The notes: generated by a model not told the origin, from the sequence alone. DNA of 64,000 nt from Halorhabdus utahensis DSM 12940 (GCF_000023945.1 NC_013158.1:1054001-1118000); one strand, 5' to 3'; positions 1-7,848 are shown, counted from the first letter of the stretch. Program-made: numbers and translations.

Positions 1-232
1 GGGAGACACACCGCGTAACGAGTGACTTCCCCGTCCCCGTTTTTCCGTAGACGATCGTTGTTTCGGGTGGCCCACCGGCGGTCGCGGGCCCGAGTGCTCG
101 TCCGATCGCCGCGACTTCATCGTCCCGGCCAACGACTCGTTCAAGCTGTGGTACGTGACCAACCCGCACGAGTTCTCGGTTCGCAAAGATATCCCCTGTC
201 TCGAAGATATTTGTTGCGTCTTCTTCAGTCAT
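1..232 (-). CDS. orc1/cdc6: Orc1/Cdc6 replication initiator, N-terminal part (runs off the window)
   Basis: Reading the minus strand from the ATG at 230-232 gives 77 codons without a stop up to the window edge. The peptide holds a Walker A motif, GKTGTGKS, at residues 63-70, preceded by VVGRDDEV, the usual N-terminal signature of archaeal Orc1/Cdc6 AAA+ initiators. These proteins bind origin recognition boxes and load the MCM helicase. A TATA-like stretch at 256-265 lies about 25 bp before the ATG, which suggests a leaderless transcript. The upstream AT-rich region with ORB-like repeats supports the assignment. Which of the several haloarchaeal Orc paralogues this is cannot be told from the N-terminus. 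Confidence 0.9.
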   Translation of the reverse strand, partial: MTEEDATNIFETGDIFANRELVRVGHVPQLERVVGRDDEVAAIGRALGPATAGGPPETTIVYGKTGTGKSLVTRCVS

Positions 233-255
233 CAATATTGGACAATACAAAGTCA

Positions 256-265
256 TTATATTTTA
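256..265 (-). promoter_or_regulatory. TATA-like element of orc1/cdc6
   Basis: An A/T-only run (TAAAATATAA on the minus strand) is centred about 28 bp upstream of the orc1 start codon. That is the spacing expected for an archaeal TATA box driving a leaderless mRNA. It also lies inside the AT-rich part of the putative origin, so base composition alone could produce it. Confidence 0.5.
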
Positions 266-274
266 ATCTATCGA

Positions 275-538
275 CCTCGTACCGAGTGTATACACAGATA
301 AGACGAATACTCCATAAATCAAAGAGCATCAAATCCATTTATATTCAATATTTGTTGGTACACACACCAAGTAACGAGTGAAAGCACAGGAAAACTCACT
401 CAGAGACAGAGTAAAATATCGCTGCCGACGCCACCGACGCTGGACCGGTTCGAGACACAGTGCTTCACTCGGTGCGAGGTGTGGGAGTACCGCTCCAGCC
501 ATACCGACGCTGCAGGCTTTCACTCGGTGTGAGGTGTG
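275..538. repeat. ORB-like repeats (four copies, two orientations)
   Basis: The two best copies, 464-483 and 519-538, are 19/20 identical direct repeats (TTCACTCGGTGYGAGGTGTG) 55 bp apart. On the minus strand, 275-288 reads CACTCGGTACGAGG, one mismatch from the same core. On the same strand, 361-385 reads GCTTTCACTCG followed by a diverged half ending in GGTGTGT. The core resembles the haloarchaeal ORB pattern, an inverted TTCCAC-type arm followed by a G-rich tail. The orientations converge on the AT-rich centre. Confidence 0.6.
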
Positions 539-706
539 TCTCACCGCGCCGGCTCTTCCTCAATCATCACGGGAGTTCGACGACTGGCTTCCCGACCCTT
601 CGCGTAATGTCCACTGGTCACACGAAGGTAATCTCAGGGCCTTCCTCAGTAACTCGACCGAGGATGTCGTTGCAGTATTTGGCTTCTCGCCGAGAGAGTG
701 ATTTAC

Positions 707-937
707 TCAGTCTGTAACTTGGATCTGTTCGTCCGAATTTCCATGTGTTGATATTTGTATCATCGTGACTTGTGCTGGATCACCAGTCACCTCGGCATAC
801 TCTTGTGGCGAGATCCGGAAGACAGTATCTCGCTGACGGGCTTCACGAGCGAGGGCCTGGAACCGTGCACCGCCTCGCCGGCCGCAACTGATAAGAACTG
901 ACGAATCAATGAATACGACGTCTCGATTGGGGGCCAT
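707..937 (-). pseudogene. truncated PIN-domain (VapC-like) protein
   Basis: The 76-residue product starts MAPNRDVVFIDSSVLI, a typical PIN-domain first strand with its first catalytic Asp, and continues through an alpha-helical stretch to EYAEVTGDPA. It then ends in an unrelated tail (…QIQVTD). Full PIN proteins are about 120-170 residues and need three further acidic residues, which are missing here. The gene follows the winged-helix gene on the same strand by 6 bp. In haloarchaea such regulators are commonly paired with a full-length PIN protein. I read this as a toxin gene that has lost its 3' half; ribonuclease activity is unlikely. Confidence 0.6.
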
Positions 938-943
938 TCCGAT

Positions 944-1459
944 TCAATCCTCGATGATCGGGCGGAGTGCGTCAAGAATGACGCCTGCTTCCAGTGGAGA
1001 GAGTGCTTGTTCACGAGCCATGATGTGATGCGTCACAGCGCCGTCGGCGTACTCGTGAGCGTATTCGAGTGCGACGGCGAGTCCATCAAGTCCATGTCGA
1101 TCGATGTACGTATCGATGTCGTCGTCCCGTATCCGACGGGCAACCGCCTCGACTAACGCCACTGTGATTCGTTGTTCGGCATCGCCTGCAACCAATTGGA
1201 GGTCGATCTCGTGAGCTGTATATTCCGCCGGTCGTCCGTCGTTGGACTGCTCGAGTAAGTCCGCGGCTTCGAGGTCGTCGATATAGTCGTAGACAGTACG
1301 CTGTGGGAGCTCAAGCGTTTCGACGATCTCCTGGACCGTCGTCGCCGAGTGATGGTGAACATAGGTGTAGATCCATGCCTTGCGAGGGCTTCTGAGAAGC
1401 TCGAACGCCTCGCCACCCATATCAAGTGGCGCATCCCAGTCTGCATCGCTTGTCGCCAT
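944..1459 (-). CDS. winged-helix regulator paired with PIN gene
   Basis: This is a 171-residue acidic protein. Residues about 15-75 form a winged helix (SPRKAWIYTYVHHH…VQEIVETLELPQRTVYDYIDDL, then a basic-poor wing). The C-terminal half is helical, with repeated ALEYAHEYADG-type segments and a final LSPLEAGVILDAL helix. It belongs to a haloarchaea-specific group of small regulators that sit directly before PIN-domain genes, so a toxin-antitoxin or autoregulatory role is plausible. Its partner downstream is truncated, which would leave it an orphan. No ligand domain is visible and its DNA target is unknown. Confidence 0.7.
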   Translation of the reverse strand: MATSDADWDAPLDMGGEAFELLRSPRKAWIYTYVHHHSATTVQEIVETLELPQRTVYDYIDDLEAADLLEQSNDGRPAEYTAHEIDLQLVAGDAEQRITVALVEAVARRIRDDDIDTYIDRHGLDGLAVALEYAHEYADGAVTHHIMAREQALSPLEAGVILDALRPIIED

Positions 1460-1794
1460 CTATAGTAGCGAATTGCATACAAACTGCAATAAGTCTTGTT
1501 GAGCTGGAGTTGTCACGGACTCGTTCCCGCTGCCGGCAGCGTGAACGCTTTCACCCCGGGCTCGGCCAGCACTAGGCGGTGGCATTGTCGATCAGGTCCG
1601 ACTGGACGCCCAGCCGACCCGTCAGGCGACACTCCGCGGTGCCGAGCGTCGGCGTCGCGATCCCCGCGGGCACACAGTCGAAACAGTAACTCCGGCAAAA
1701 AGACTTACATGTGGTGTCCAATAGATTCAACACTCTCTGGTCCCAGCACCTGTGTATAGCAAGCCGACAAACGCGTTCAGAATCTGACGAAAAC
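1460..1794. other. intergenic region, no gene recognised
   Basis: This 335-bp stretch separates two divergently oriented winged-helix genes. Short ORFs on both strands have no recognisable product. A GC-rich centre (about 1550-1690) keeps open frames on several strands at once, as decayed coding DNA often does. I see no tRNA, repeat or palindrome of note. Confidence 0.4.
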
Positions 1795-2100
1795 ATGACG
1801 GATCTCCGTGATGAGTATCCAAGCGGCTGGCGTATCTTGACTCAACATAGCAGCGTCGGCTACATGATCGATGCCCTGATGGACGCCCCTGAGTATCACT
1901 TCAGCAAGTCCGAACTCGCGGACCTGGCTGGGGTGAGTAGACAGTCCGTTCATACCCATCTCCCATTGCTTCGCCGGCTCGACATCGTGCGGGTCGTCGA
2001 TGACTCCTCCCCGGAGGAGTACACGCTCAACTCCGGTGACGAGTTCGTCAGAGAACTCCATCGGCTGAACGGACTGGTAAATGCGAAGCTCGATGCCTGA
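1795..2100 (+). CDS. small winged-helix transcription regulator
   Basis: The ATG at 1795 gives a 101-residue protein. Residues 30-80 form a winged helix (DAPEYHFSKSELADLAGV, SRQSVHTHLPLLRRL as recognition helix, then VRVVDDSSPEEYTL as wing). The C-terminal helix ELHRLNGLVNAKL could dimerise. It resembles the stand-alone ArsR/MarR-like regulators abundant in haloarchaea. An in-frame ATG at 1711 would add 28 residues unlike the family, so the later start is preferred. The target is unknown; the following small ORF may be cotranscribed. Confidence 0.7.
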   Translation: MTDLRDEYPSGWRILTQHSSVGYMIDALMDAPEYHFSKSELADLAGVSRQSVHTHLPLLRRLDIVRVVDDSSPEEYTLNSGDEFVRELHRLNGLVNAKLDA

Positions 2101-2162
2101 GCATGGATGGGACGGCTCGGATCGTCTGGAAGCTGGCCAGGAATCACACGTAGGGCACGCCA

Positions 2163-2351
2163 ATGGATGCCGAGACGGTGATCCGTTTGGCTGCGACTGA
2201 CGAGGACCACGACGAAATGAGACGCCATCTCGAAGCAGTACTGGAACTGCCATTTGTCTCCCGTGGTCCGGACGGTATGTTCATCTCCAATGAACAGGAC
2301 GCACATATCGAAGCCGCGAACTGGAGCTGTTGGATTTTGATTTGGTTATGA
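2163..2351 (+). CDS. small hypothetical protein, perhaps truncated
   Basis: This 62-codon ORF lies 62 bp after the winged-helix gene. The first 50 residues (MDAETVIRLAATDEDHDEMRRHLEAV… as cited in part) have normal haloarchaeal codon use and an acidic helix. The last dozen residues, SCWILIWL, are abnormal and end exactly at the terminal hairpin of a TnpB-type element at about 2348. The natural 3' end may therefore have been replaced by the element. No function is recognised. Confidence 0.35.
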   Translation: MDAETVIRLAATDEDHDEMRRHLEAVLELPFVSRGPDGMFISNEQDAHIEAANWSCWILIWL

Positions 2352-2569
2352 CATCCTCCCCGTCGTTCACGACGGGGTTTCCTCCGTGAGAGTCTCAGCC
2401 GGTCTAGGACTCGCCGAAGGCAACATTCCCGCCACGGTGGACGGTACTCGGGTCTGTGCGCTGTTCTTTGGGACGGTGAGAGCGTGGTAACTCCGACCAT
2501 TCGTGGTCGTCCCACTCGAACCGTGCTTGAAAACGCTGCGCGTTTTCAGCATCCCGGAAACCGTCGGTT
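2348..2569 (-). mobile_element. remnant of an IS200/IS605-type (TnpB) element
   Basis: At 2348-2385 lies the hairpin CCCCGTCGTTCACGACGGGG within the GACATCCTC…TTTCCTCC context that marks one end of many haloarchaeal TnpB-only elements. Reading the minus strand, a short frame ending GGNVAFGES* just inside this end is a candidate tail of the protein. Two further palindromes, in the GAAAACGC…GCGTTTTC and GGAAACC…GGTTTCC segments, lie at about 2526-2575. No TnpB catalytic core remains. The remnant abuts an rmlB fragment on the other strand, so it probably marks an insertion-deletion scar. Confidence 0.5.
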
Positions 2570-2866
2570 TCCGAGGACACGGGCCGCGCCATCGATCTCG
2601 TCCTTCGGGACGGAAACATCGGCGAGATTCACAACTTCGGTTCGGGCGAGGAACGGACGAACCGCGAAGTCACCGAAGCGATTCTCGAGGCCGTCGACGC
2701 AGACGCAGACCAGATCACGTTCGTCGAGGACCGGCCGGGACACGACCAGCGCTACGCACTCGACACCACGAAGATCGAGGCACTCGGCTGGGAACCACAC
2801 TACACCTTCGAAGAAGAACTCGAGCGGGCCGTCGCGTACTATTGTGATGCCTCTCCCGAAGCTTGA
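2570..2866 (+). pseudogene. rmlB-like (dTDP-glucose 4,6-dehydratase) C-terminal fragment
   Basis: In the plus frame ending at the TGA 2864-2866 the DNA encodes RAIDLVLRDGNIGEIHNFGS, then a GEERTNREVTEAIL segment, RPGHDQRYALDTTKIEALGW, and a terminal EEELERAVAYY helix. This is the C-terminal third of dTDP-glucose 4,6-dehydratase, including the conserved RPGHDxRYA segment. The N-terminal Rossmann fold and catalytic Tyr/Lys are absent, because upstream sequence switches abruptly to a TnpB-type end. No start codon serves this frame. It is a dead relic of a nucleotide-sugar gene. Confidence 0.8.
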
Positions 2867-2902
2867 ACCCGGAACGAAGAGGCATCTCAAACTCTGCAAA
2901 CT

Positions 2903-2932
2903 GTGTTCAGACAAATCGTGTTCAGACAAATC
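2903..2932 (+). repeat. perfect 15-bp tandem repeat upstream of the ATPase gene
   Basis: GTGTTCAGACAAATC occurs twice head to tail (2903-2917 and 2918-2932). It is followed by the AT-rich GTATTTAGCC and ends about 50 bp before the ATPase start at 2982. It could be operator-like or simply a replication slippage product. Confidence 0.8.
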
Positions 2933-2981
2933 GTATTTAGCCATCGGAATATTTATGGATTCGTCGAGTTGATACTCGTGC

Positions 2982-4391
2982 ATGCCCCCCTCATTCGTCA
3001 ATCGTTCGGAAGAGCTGTCGCGGATTCAGCGGGCTTACGGGAGTGATTCCGCTGAGTTCATCGTCATCCTGGGACGCCGGCGGATTGGAAAGTCAGCGCT
3101 TGTCCGCGAATCAATCCCCGACGAGAATACCGTCTACTACCAAGCCACACGGGATACCGCCGCGGTTCAGCTCTCCGACTTCATCCGGGAAGCGCAAGCG
3201 TCGTATCCCGGGAGTGAGCGGATTCGAGAAGATTGGGAAGCGCTACTCGGGTATCTCGGCGATCAGAACGCCACGGTCATCATCGACGAGTGGCCGTTCC
3301 TCGTCGAAGCGGATGGGAGCGTTCCGACGAAATTCCAGCGCGTGTGGGATACGGAACTCCAGGACACGGAGATGACGCTTGTCTTAGTCGGGTCAGCGAT
3401 CAGCATCATGACGAACAAGATCACGGAGCAGGATGCCCCGCTGTACAATCGGGACACGGTTCGATTGGATCTCACACCGCTATCGCTCGGTGATGCGGCC
3501 CCGTACTACCCTGCCACGGCGGACGAACCGATCGAAGTCCTCGAAAGCTGGAGTATCTTTGGCGGCACACCGTTCTATCTCCAGCTCATCTCGCCCGATG
3601 AGTCGCTTGCCACGAACGTAAATCGGCATATTATCAGTCAACACGGGCGGCTGCACGGTGAGCCCGAGACGATTCTTCAAACGGAGAGTGTGCGGAAACC
3701 GGAGCGATATATGAGTATTCTTCGGGCGCTCGCCGATGGGAAGCGCGAAACGGGCGAGATCGCCGACTACGCTGGATTTGATGACTCGCGGGGGGTCTGG
3801 CAGTATACCGAGCGACTGAAACAACTCCGGGTGATCGAGGAAGACCAGCCGGTTACAGAGGAGACATCGAGTCCGAAACGGTATCGGATTCAGGAACCGT
3901 TGTTCCGGTTCTGGTTCCGGTTCCTCTACGGGAAGAACCCGCAGCACATCACCGCTGACGATCCGTTCACGGAGCAGATTCGTCCGGAGTTTCCGGCCTA
4001 CGTTGGCCGTGTCTTCGAGGGCGTGTGCCGAGACGCACTCCCGGTACTGTTCCCGGAGGCGTCGTTCAGTCGCATCGGTGGGTGGTGGGACTCGGAGGGT
4101 GAACTGGATGTCGTTGGGCTCGACCACACTGGGCGCATCATCGGTGGTGAGTCGAAGTTCACTGCGAGTCCGATGCATCCGGGACACCTGGACGACGTCG
4201 AAACGCGAACGGAGCGTATTGAGTGGACACCGCCGAACGAACCGGAAGTAACCCGACAGTACTGTCTGTTTAGTCAGTCCGGCTTCACCGATGCACTGGA
4301 AGAAACCGCGCAAACCCGGGACGACGTGCAGCTGTTTTCGGTAGCGGACGTTGTGACTGCCCTCACGGACTCAAGTGGGTCATTTTTCTGA
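2982..4391 (+). CDS. archaeal DUF234-type P-loop ATPase
   Basis: The protein has 469 residues. The N-terminus holds a P-loop (GRRRIGKS, residues 31-38) and a Walker B, VIIDEW (about 99-104). A winged-helix region at about 240-300 (RKPERYMSILRALADGKRETGEIADYAG…) follows, and the C-terminal half from about 310 is a DUF234 domain whose EGELDVVGLDHTGRIIGGESK core looks like a restriction-endonuclease-fold nuclease (E…D…ESK). The order ATPase_2, winged helix, DUF234 and the length are normal for this archaeal family, whose function is unknown. Two fragments of related genes lie at 37.1 and 50.8 kb. It stands alone among mobile-element scars. Confidence 0.85.
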   Translation: MPPSFVNRSEELSRIQRAYGSDSAEFIVILGRRRIGKSALVRESIPDENTVYYQATRDTAAVQLSDFIREAQASYPGSERIREDWEALLGYLGDQNATVIIDEWPFLVEADGSVPTKFQRVWDTELQDTEMTLVLVGSAISIMTNKITEQDAPLYNRDTVRLDLTPLSLGDAAPYYPATADEPIEVLESWSIFGGTPFYLQLISPDESLATNVNRHIISQHGRLHGEPETILQTESVRKPERYMSILRALADGKRETGEIADYAGFDDSRGVWQYTERLKQLRVIEEDQPVTEETSSPKRYRIQEPLFRFWFRFLYGKNPQHITADDPFTEQIRPEFPAYVGRVFEGVCRDALPVLFPEASFSRIGGWWDSEGELDVVGLDHTGRIIGGESKFTASPMHPGHLDDVETRTERIEWTPPNEPEVTRQYCLFSQSGFTDALEETAQTRDDVQLFSVADVVTALTDSSGSFF

Positions 4392-4483
4392 GGGCTATGC
4401 GACCTCCCGTGAACGTTTCGTGTCGTTCGTACCTTGACGGACACTACAATCACAACGATGTGTAAGCTAACCCACGGCTAAAG

Positions 4484-4735
4484 CCGTGGGCGTTCAGCGT
4501 GGCCTCCTGCTCTGGCCGAATTCTCGGCAGGAGGCTCATACTCTCCATTCACGTTCAGCGTCCCGCGATCTGCTCACGGGCGCTACACGCCCGTTCGCAT
4601 GGTCCGAGGGATGTTGAACGTGAGCGGGGAGTACGTTCCCCCTGCCGCTGCTGAGGCATAGAACGGGAGTCCACGCGAAAGCTCTAGTGCAGGCTCACAG
4701 CCTGCACGTCGTCAGACCTCGTCTGACGGAACCCT
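4484..4735 (-). mobile_element. remnant of a second TnpB-type element
   Basis: On the minus strand a frame ending at 4484 reads TLNVNGEYEPPAENSARAGG and then HAERPRL*. This closely matches the standard C-terminal tail of haloarchaeal TnpB proteins. Its last codons run into the 9-bp stem hairpin CCCACGGCT-AA-AGCCGTGGG at 4471-4490. Upstream, stops interrupt the frame, and several hairpins (4688-4708 GTGCAGGCT…AGCCTGCAC; 4711-4727 GTCAGAC…GTCTGAC) are visible. The zinc finger and RuvC core are gone, so the element is dead. Confidence 0.6.
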
Positions 4736-4783
4736 CAACGAGCGAGTGGGGCCATTGCCCCCGAGCGAAGTAGGTAGGGTAGT

Positions 4784-5044
4784 TTACGGGAGTTCCTCGT
4801 CGAGAGTCTCGCGGTCTGCATCGTCATCAGCCTCGAAGTCGGCTTCAAGCGCGTCAGTGTCCCAGGCATCGCTGGCGTCCTGGACATCGTCCGCGAACTC
4901 AAGCAGGCCGTACCCGCCGACCATCCGTTCGAGCGCGTGGCTAAACGACTCACCCTCGCGTTTTTCGTGAGCAGGCCGAGGGCTTTCGACGTAGAACAGA
5001 TCGATAGCCCAGACACCAACACCTTCAATGTCGTCTCCGACAAC
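4784..5044 (-). pseudogene. C-terminal fragment of an unidentified acidic protein
   Basis: The minus-strand frame ending at 4784 reads like genuine haloarchaeal protein for about 85 codons: VWAIDLFYVESPRPAHEKRE, then a GESFSHALERMVGGYGLLEF stretch, and a very acidic tail ending ETLDEELP. Upstream of about 5044 the frame continues only as the antisense of the DUF58 gene, so the original 5' part is missing. I do not recognise the family. It lies between a TnpB scar and the DUF58 start, which suggests a deletion junction. Confidence 0.45.
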
Positions 5045-5053
5045 GCCTGTATA

Positions 5054-6496
5054 ATGCGAGCCACGCGTCGATTCTGGGCCAGCAGTGCGACGATCCTCGC
5101 CCTCGCAGGGCTGGCACTCCTCTACACCGCCCCCACACTCCTTGCAGGCGTCGTCCTCCTCTCGGCGTGGCTGCTGACCGAACAGTTTCGCTTCGCCCGC
5201 CGTGCAGCCCACACGATCGACACAACGACAATCACACAAACACTCCCACAGCAACGCGTCGCCGTCGAATCGTCGACAACAGTCACACTCACCGTGCAGC
5301 GAGAGTCCACAGCGCTGGACATGGAGATCATCCCACAAGTACCAACCGGCGCACGCGGTACCCCACAACCACTTACCCTGGACCCGACCGACCACGACGC
5401 AGAGACGACCGACGACCTCTCCTGGCCGATCGCCGGCGCGTTCACCCTTCCGAAACCCACCATCACACTCCGCGACCGGTTTGGCCTCTTCGAAGAGACG
5501 CTTACGCTCGGGACCACACCCGACCTCGTCGTCGAGCCACATGCCCCCCGGAACCTCCATGTCGGGGCCGGTGGCGACGAGATCGCCGCGACCTACGGCA
5601 GCCATAGTGCCCAGCGCGGCGGCAGCGGCCTCGACCCGGCGGAACTCCGCAAGTACGTGCCTGGCGATCCCTCGAACCAGATCGACTGGAAGGCGACAGC
5701 CAGACTCAACGAGACGTACGTCCGGGAGTTCGAGGCCCAGACCGATCGCGAGACGATGCTGGTCGTCGATCATCGCGACTCGCTCGCTGACGGCGACGAG
5801 GGCCAGACGAAGTTCGCGTACCTGCGGGAGGTGCTGCTGGCGATGACCGACGTCGCCGAGGGCCTCGACGATCCACTCGGGATCACGGCGATCGACGACG
5901 ACGGAATTACCGCACAAATCGACCCATCCCAGACACGCAATCAGTACGAATCAGTCCGGACTCGACTGCACGAACTCACGCCGACAGGGAGCCAGTCCCA
6001 CGGCGATCAGAGACAGCAGACCGCCACACAGGCGACACGAGCGAATACAGTCGGGACGGTGCTACAGGGTGACACGACAGAGTACGGAACGACACTGCAG
6101 CCGTATTACGCCTCACGCAAAACCCACGTCGAACGTGTCACCGACGAGCCGTTGTTCCACGCAGTCAATCAGCTGAGCGACAGCGAACCAACGCGGCTCC
6201 TCGTCGTCGCAACTGATGACACACACCGACGGGAACTCCAGGAGGCGGTGAAGCTCGCGGTCCAGCGCGGCAACCAGGTTGTTGCCTTTTTGACTCCGAA
6301 CGCTCTCTTCGAGAGGTACGCACTCGCAGATATGGAGGCGACCTACGAAGCATACGTGTCCTTCGAAGAGTTTCGTCGTACACTCGATCGGCTCCCACGC
6401 ACGCGGGTCTTCGAGGTTGGGCCAGGTGATCGGATCGACGCCGCATTGCGTGCCGGCCGCACACGACGCGGCGGGGAGGTGGCCCATGAGTCATAG
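5054..6496 (+). CDS. DUF58 family membrane-anchored protein
   Basis: The start is placed at the ATG 5054 (MRATRRFWASS…), since upstream codons are antisense to another fragment. That gives 480 residues. Two transmembrane helices (about 8-50) are followed by a beta-rich extracytoplasmic or immunoglobulin-like part. The DUF58 core is at about 190-260, with YVPGDPSNQIDWKATAR (from residue 201) and the VWA-like MLVVDHRDS. DUF58 proteins work with MoxR AAA+ ATPases in membrane-linked chaperone-like modules; a MoxR gene lies at 12.2 kb. A stop-start overlap with the next gene (6486) indicates an operon. Confidence 0.85.
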   Translation: MRATRRFWASSATILALAGLALLYTAPTLLAGVVLLSAWLLTEQFRFARRAAHTIDTTTITQTLPQQRVAVESSTTVTLTVQRESTALDMEIIPQVPTGARGTPQPLTLDPTDHDAETTDDLSWPIAGAFTLPKPTITLRDRFGLFEETLTLGTTPDLVVEPHAPRNLHVGAGGDEIAATYGSHSAQRGGSGLDPAELRKYVPGDPSNQIDWKATARLNETYVREFEAQTDRETMLVVDHRDSLADGDEGQTKFAYLREVLLAMTDVAEGLDDPLGITAIDDDGITAQIDPSQTRNQYESVRTRLHELTPTGSQSHGDQRQQTATQATRANTVGTVLQGDTTEYGTTLQPYYASRKTHVERVTDEPLFHAVNQLSDSEPTRLLVVATDDTHRRELQEAVKLAVQRGNQVVAFLTPNALFERYALADMEATYEAYVSFEEFRRTLDRLPRTRVFEVGPGDRIDAALRAGRTRRGGEVAHES

Positions 6497-6968
6497 CGAC
6501 ACTGTCAGGGCCGCCATCTCCAGGCCCACGAGACGCCTCGCCGCATTCGGTTGGCTCGCCACTGGCCTGGTACTTGCGTCGAACAACCCCATGATTGCGG
6601 TAGCCACGCTCGGTGTGGGCCTGTTGCTCTGGACACGTGAGACACGAATCGGGGCGGTTGCACTCACGCAAGTCGGTGCCGGCATCGTCGCCCCGAACGC
6701 CCCACTCGCCGTGATTGCGATCCTCGAGATCGGTCCGACACTCCTCGTGCTGGCACTCCTCGCCGAAGACGGGCTTTCGGTCCGCACAATCCGCTCGGGA
6801 CTCGCCGTTCTCCTCGTTCTCTCGGGTACGGCGCTGGCGACGTTCGTCTGGGGCGAATCCCTCGCCGCCGCAACCGGGGTGGTCGTGCTGGTCGTTGCAC
6901 TGGGCAGTTACGCGATCCATCGGTACGAACTCGTTGCACTCGGACTAGCTGACGGTGAAATGGCATGA
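6486..6968 (+). CDS. polytopic membrane protein of the DUF58 operon
   Basis: The ATG at 6486 overlaps the end of the DUF58 gene by 11 bp and gives 160 residues. They are almost entirely hydrophobic, with about five transmembrane segments (for example LAAFGWLATGLVLASNNPMI and GVVVLVVALGSYAI). No catalytic motif is visible. Proteins of this kind follow DUF58 genes in haloarchaeal MoxR clusters and are probably structural partners in the membrane. The gene also overlaps the next one by 4 bp, so the three are translated from one transcript. Confidence 0.75.
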   Translation: MSHSDTVRAAISRPTRRLAAFGWLATGLVLASNNPMIAVATLGVGLLLWTRETRIGAVALTQVGAGIVAPNAPLAVIAILEIGPTLLVLALLAEDGLSVRTIRSGLAVLLVLSGTALATFVWGESLAAATGVVVLVVALGSYAIHRYELVALGLADGEMA

Positions 6969-7825
6969 GTATGGATACACTTGCGGACGCGACAGCATCG
7001 AACAGGGGAGCGGAGGAGCAAGAGATAGATGCGGGCGTGGTCGGTGAGGCCGAACTCGCAGTCCTCCGAACCGAAAACGAGCGCCTTCGCGATCAGTTCC
7101 GACAGGCCAAGCGGACCACGTACCGTCGAACGATGGTTGCATTTCTCGTTGTGGGCCTGCTCTCGTTCGGTGGCGCTTTGCTGTTCCCGGACGTCCGCAC
7201 GGTTCTGGTCACGCTTGGCGGGACAGGTCTCTTCGCCGCGATTCTCACGTGGTTCATCACGCCCGAGACATTCCACGCCGCCAGCGTCAGCGAGCAGATC
7301 TTCGACGCCACGGCGAACAATGGGGCCGCGATGGTCGAGGAACTTGGGCTTCAGGAGACACGACTCTACGTACCCGTCGGAGAGCGTGACGCCAGGCTGT
7401 ACGTTCCGGCACACCGCAACTATACTATCCCCGACGAACAGGCCCTCAACTCACTGTTCGTCGTCACTGGTGACCAGCGGGAACGCGGTGTGTCGCTCCA
7501 TCCAACGGGGGGATCACTGTACGCGGAGTTCGAAACGGTCACGACCGCCGCAAACAACCCCGAACAATTCTCGGCCCAGTTGGCCGATGCAATCGTCGAA
7601 CAGTTCGGACTAGCCCGAAGCGTCGAGACAACGGTAATTCCGGCGGACAACGAAGCGCGATTCGAGATCACTGGCAGTACGTGTGGAACCGTCCAGGCGT
7701 TCGATCAGCCGATCGTGTCCTTCCTTGCAACGGGGCTCGCACGACACGTCGGCGAACCAGTCCGAGTCGAGGTTCCCGACGCCGACGACGGGATCGTTCG
7801 TTGTGTCTGGGGCGAGATCGCGTGA
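6965..7825 (+). CDS. coiled-coil membrane protein of the DUF58 operon
   Basis: The product has 286 residues. Residues 25-50 are a predicted coiled coil (EAELAVLRTENERLRDQF). Two transmembrane helices follow at about 57-100 (MVAFLVVGLLSFGGALLF; VLVTLGGTGLFAAILTWF). A soluble alpha/beta domain of about 180 residues has no motif I recognise. The gene overlaps its upstream neighbour by ATGA and ends the plus-strand run. It resembles haloarchaeal conserved proteins found only beside DUF58/MoxR genes, so a role in that complex is likely but not shown by sequence. Confidence 0.75.
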   Translation: MSMDTLADATASNRGAEEQEIDAGVVGEAELAVLRTENERLRDQFRQAKRTTYRRTMVAFLVVGLLSFGGALLFPDVRTVLVTLGGTGLFAAILTWFITPETFHAASVSEQIFDATANNGAAMVEELGLQETRLYVPVGERDARLYVPAHRNYTIPDEQALNSLFVVTGDQRERGVSLHPTGGSLYAEFETVTTAANNPEQFSAQLADAIVEQFGLARSVETTVIPADNEARFEITGSTCGTVQAFDQPIVSFLATGLARHVGEPVRVEVPDADDGIVRCVWGEIA

Positions 7826-7848
7826 GAGTTGCGATCCTGTCGGCGAAG

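Larger units (their letters stand above)
233..545. other. putative replication origin beside orc1/cdc6
   Basis: Between orc1 and the first downstream gene there is no convincing ORF. The part at 233-360 is strikingly AT-rich for this genome. It is bounded by repeats related to CACTCGGTGCGAGG, on the minus strand to the left (275-288 and, degenerate, 361-385) and on the plus strand to the right (464-483 and 519-538). Archaeal origins typically have an AT-rich unwinding element flanked by inverted ORBs next to an orc1/cdc6 gene, and this region has that layout. Origin activity is inferred from architecture only. Confidence 0.65.

Noticed and set aside
4784-5917. Long minus-strand ORF of 377 codons across the DUF58 gene
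   Set aside because: Only the part below about 5044 looks like protein; the remainder is the antisense of the well-supported DUF58 gene.
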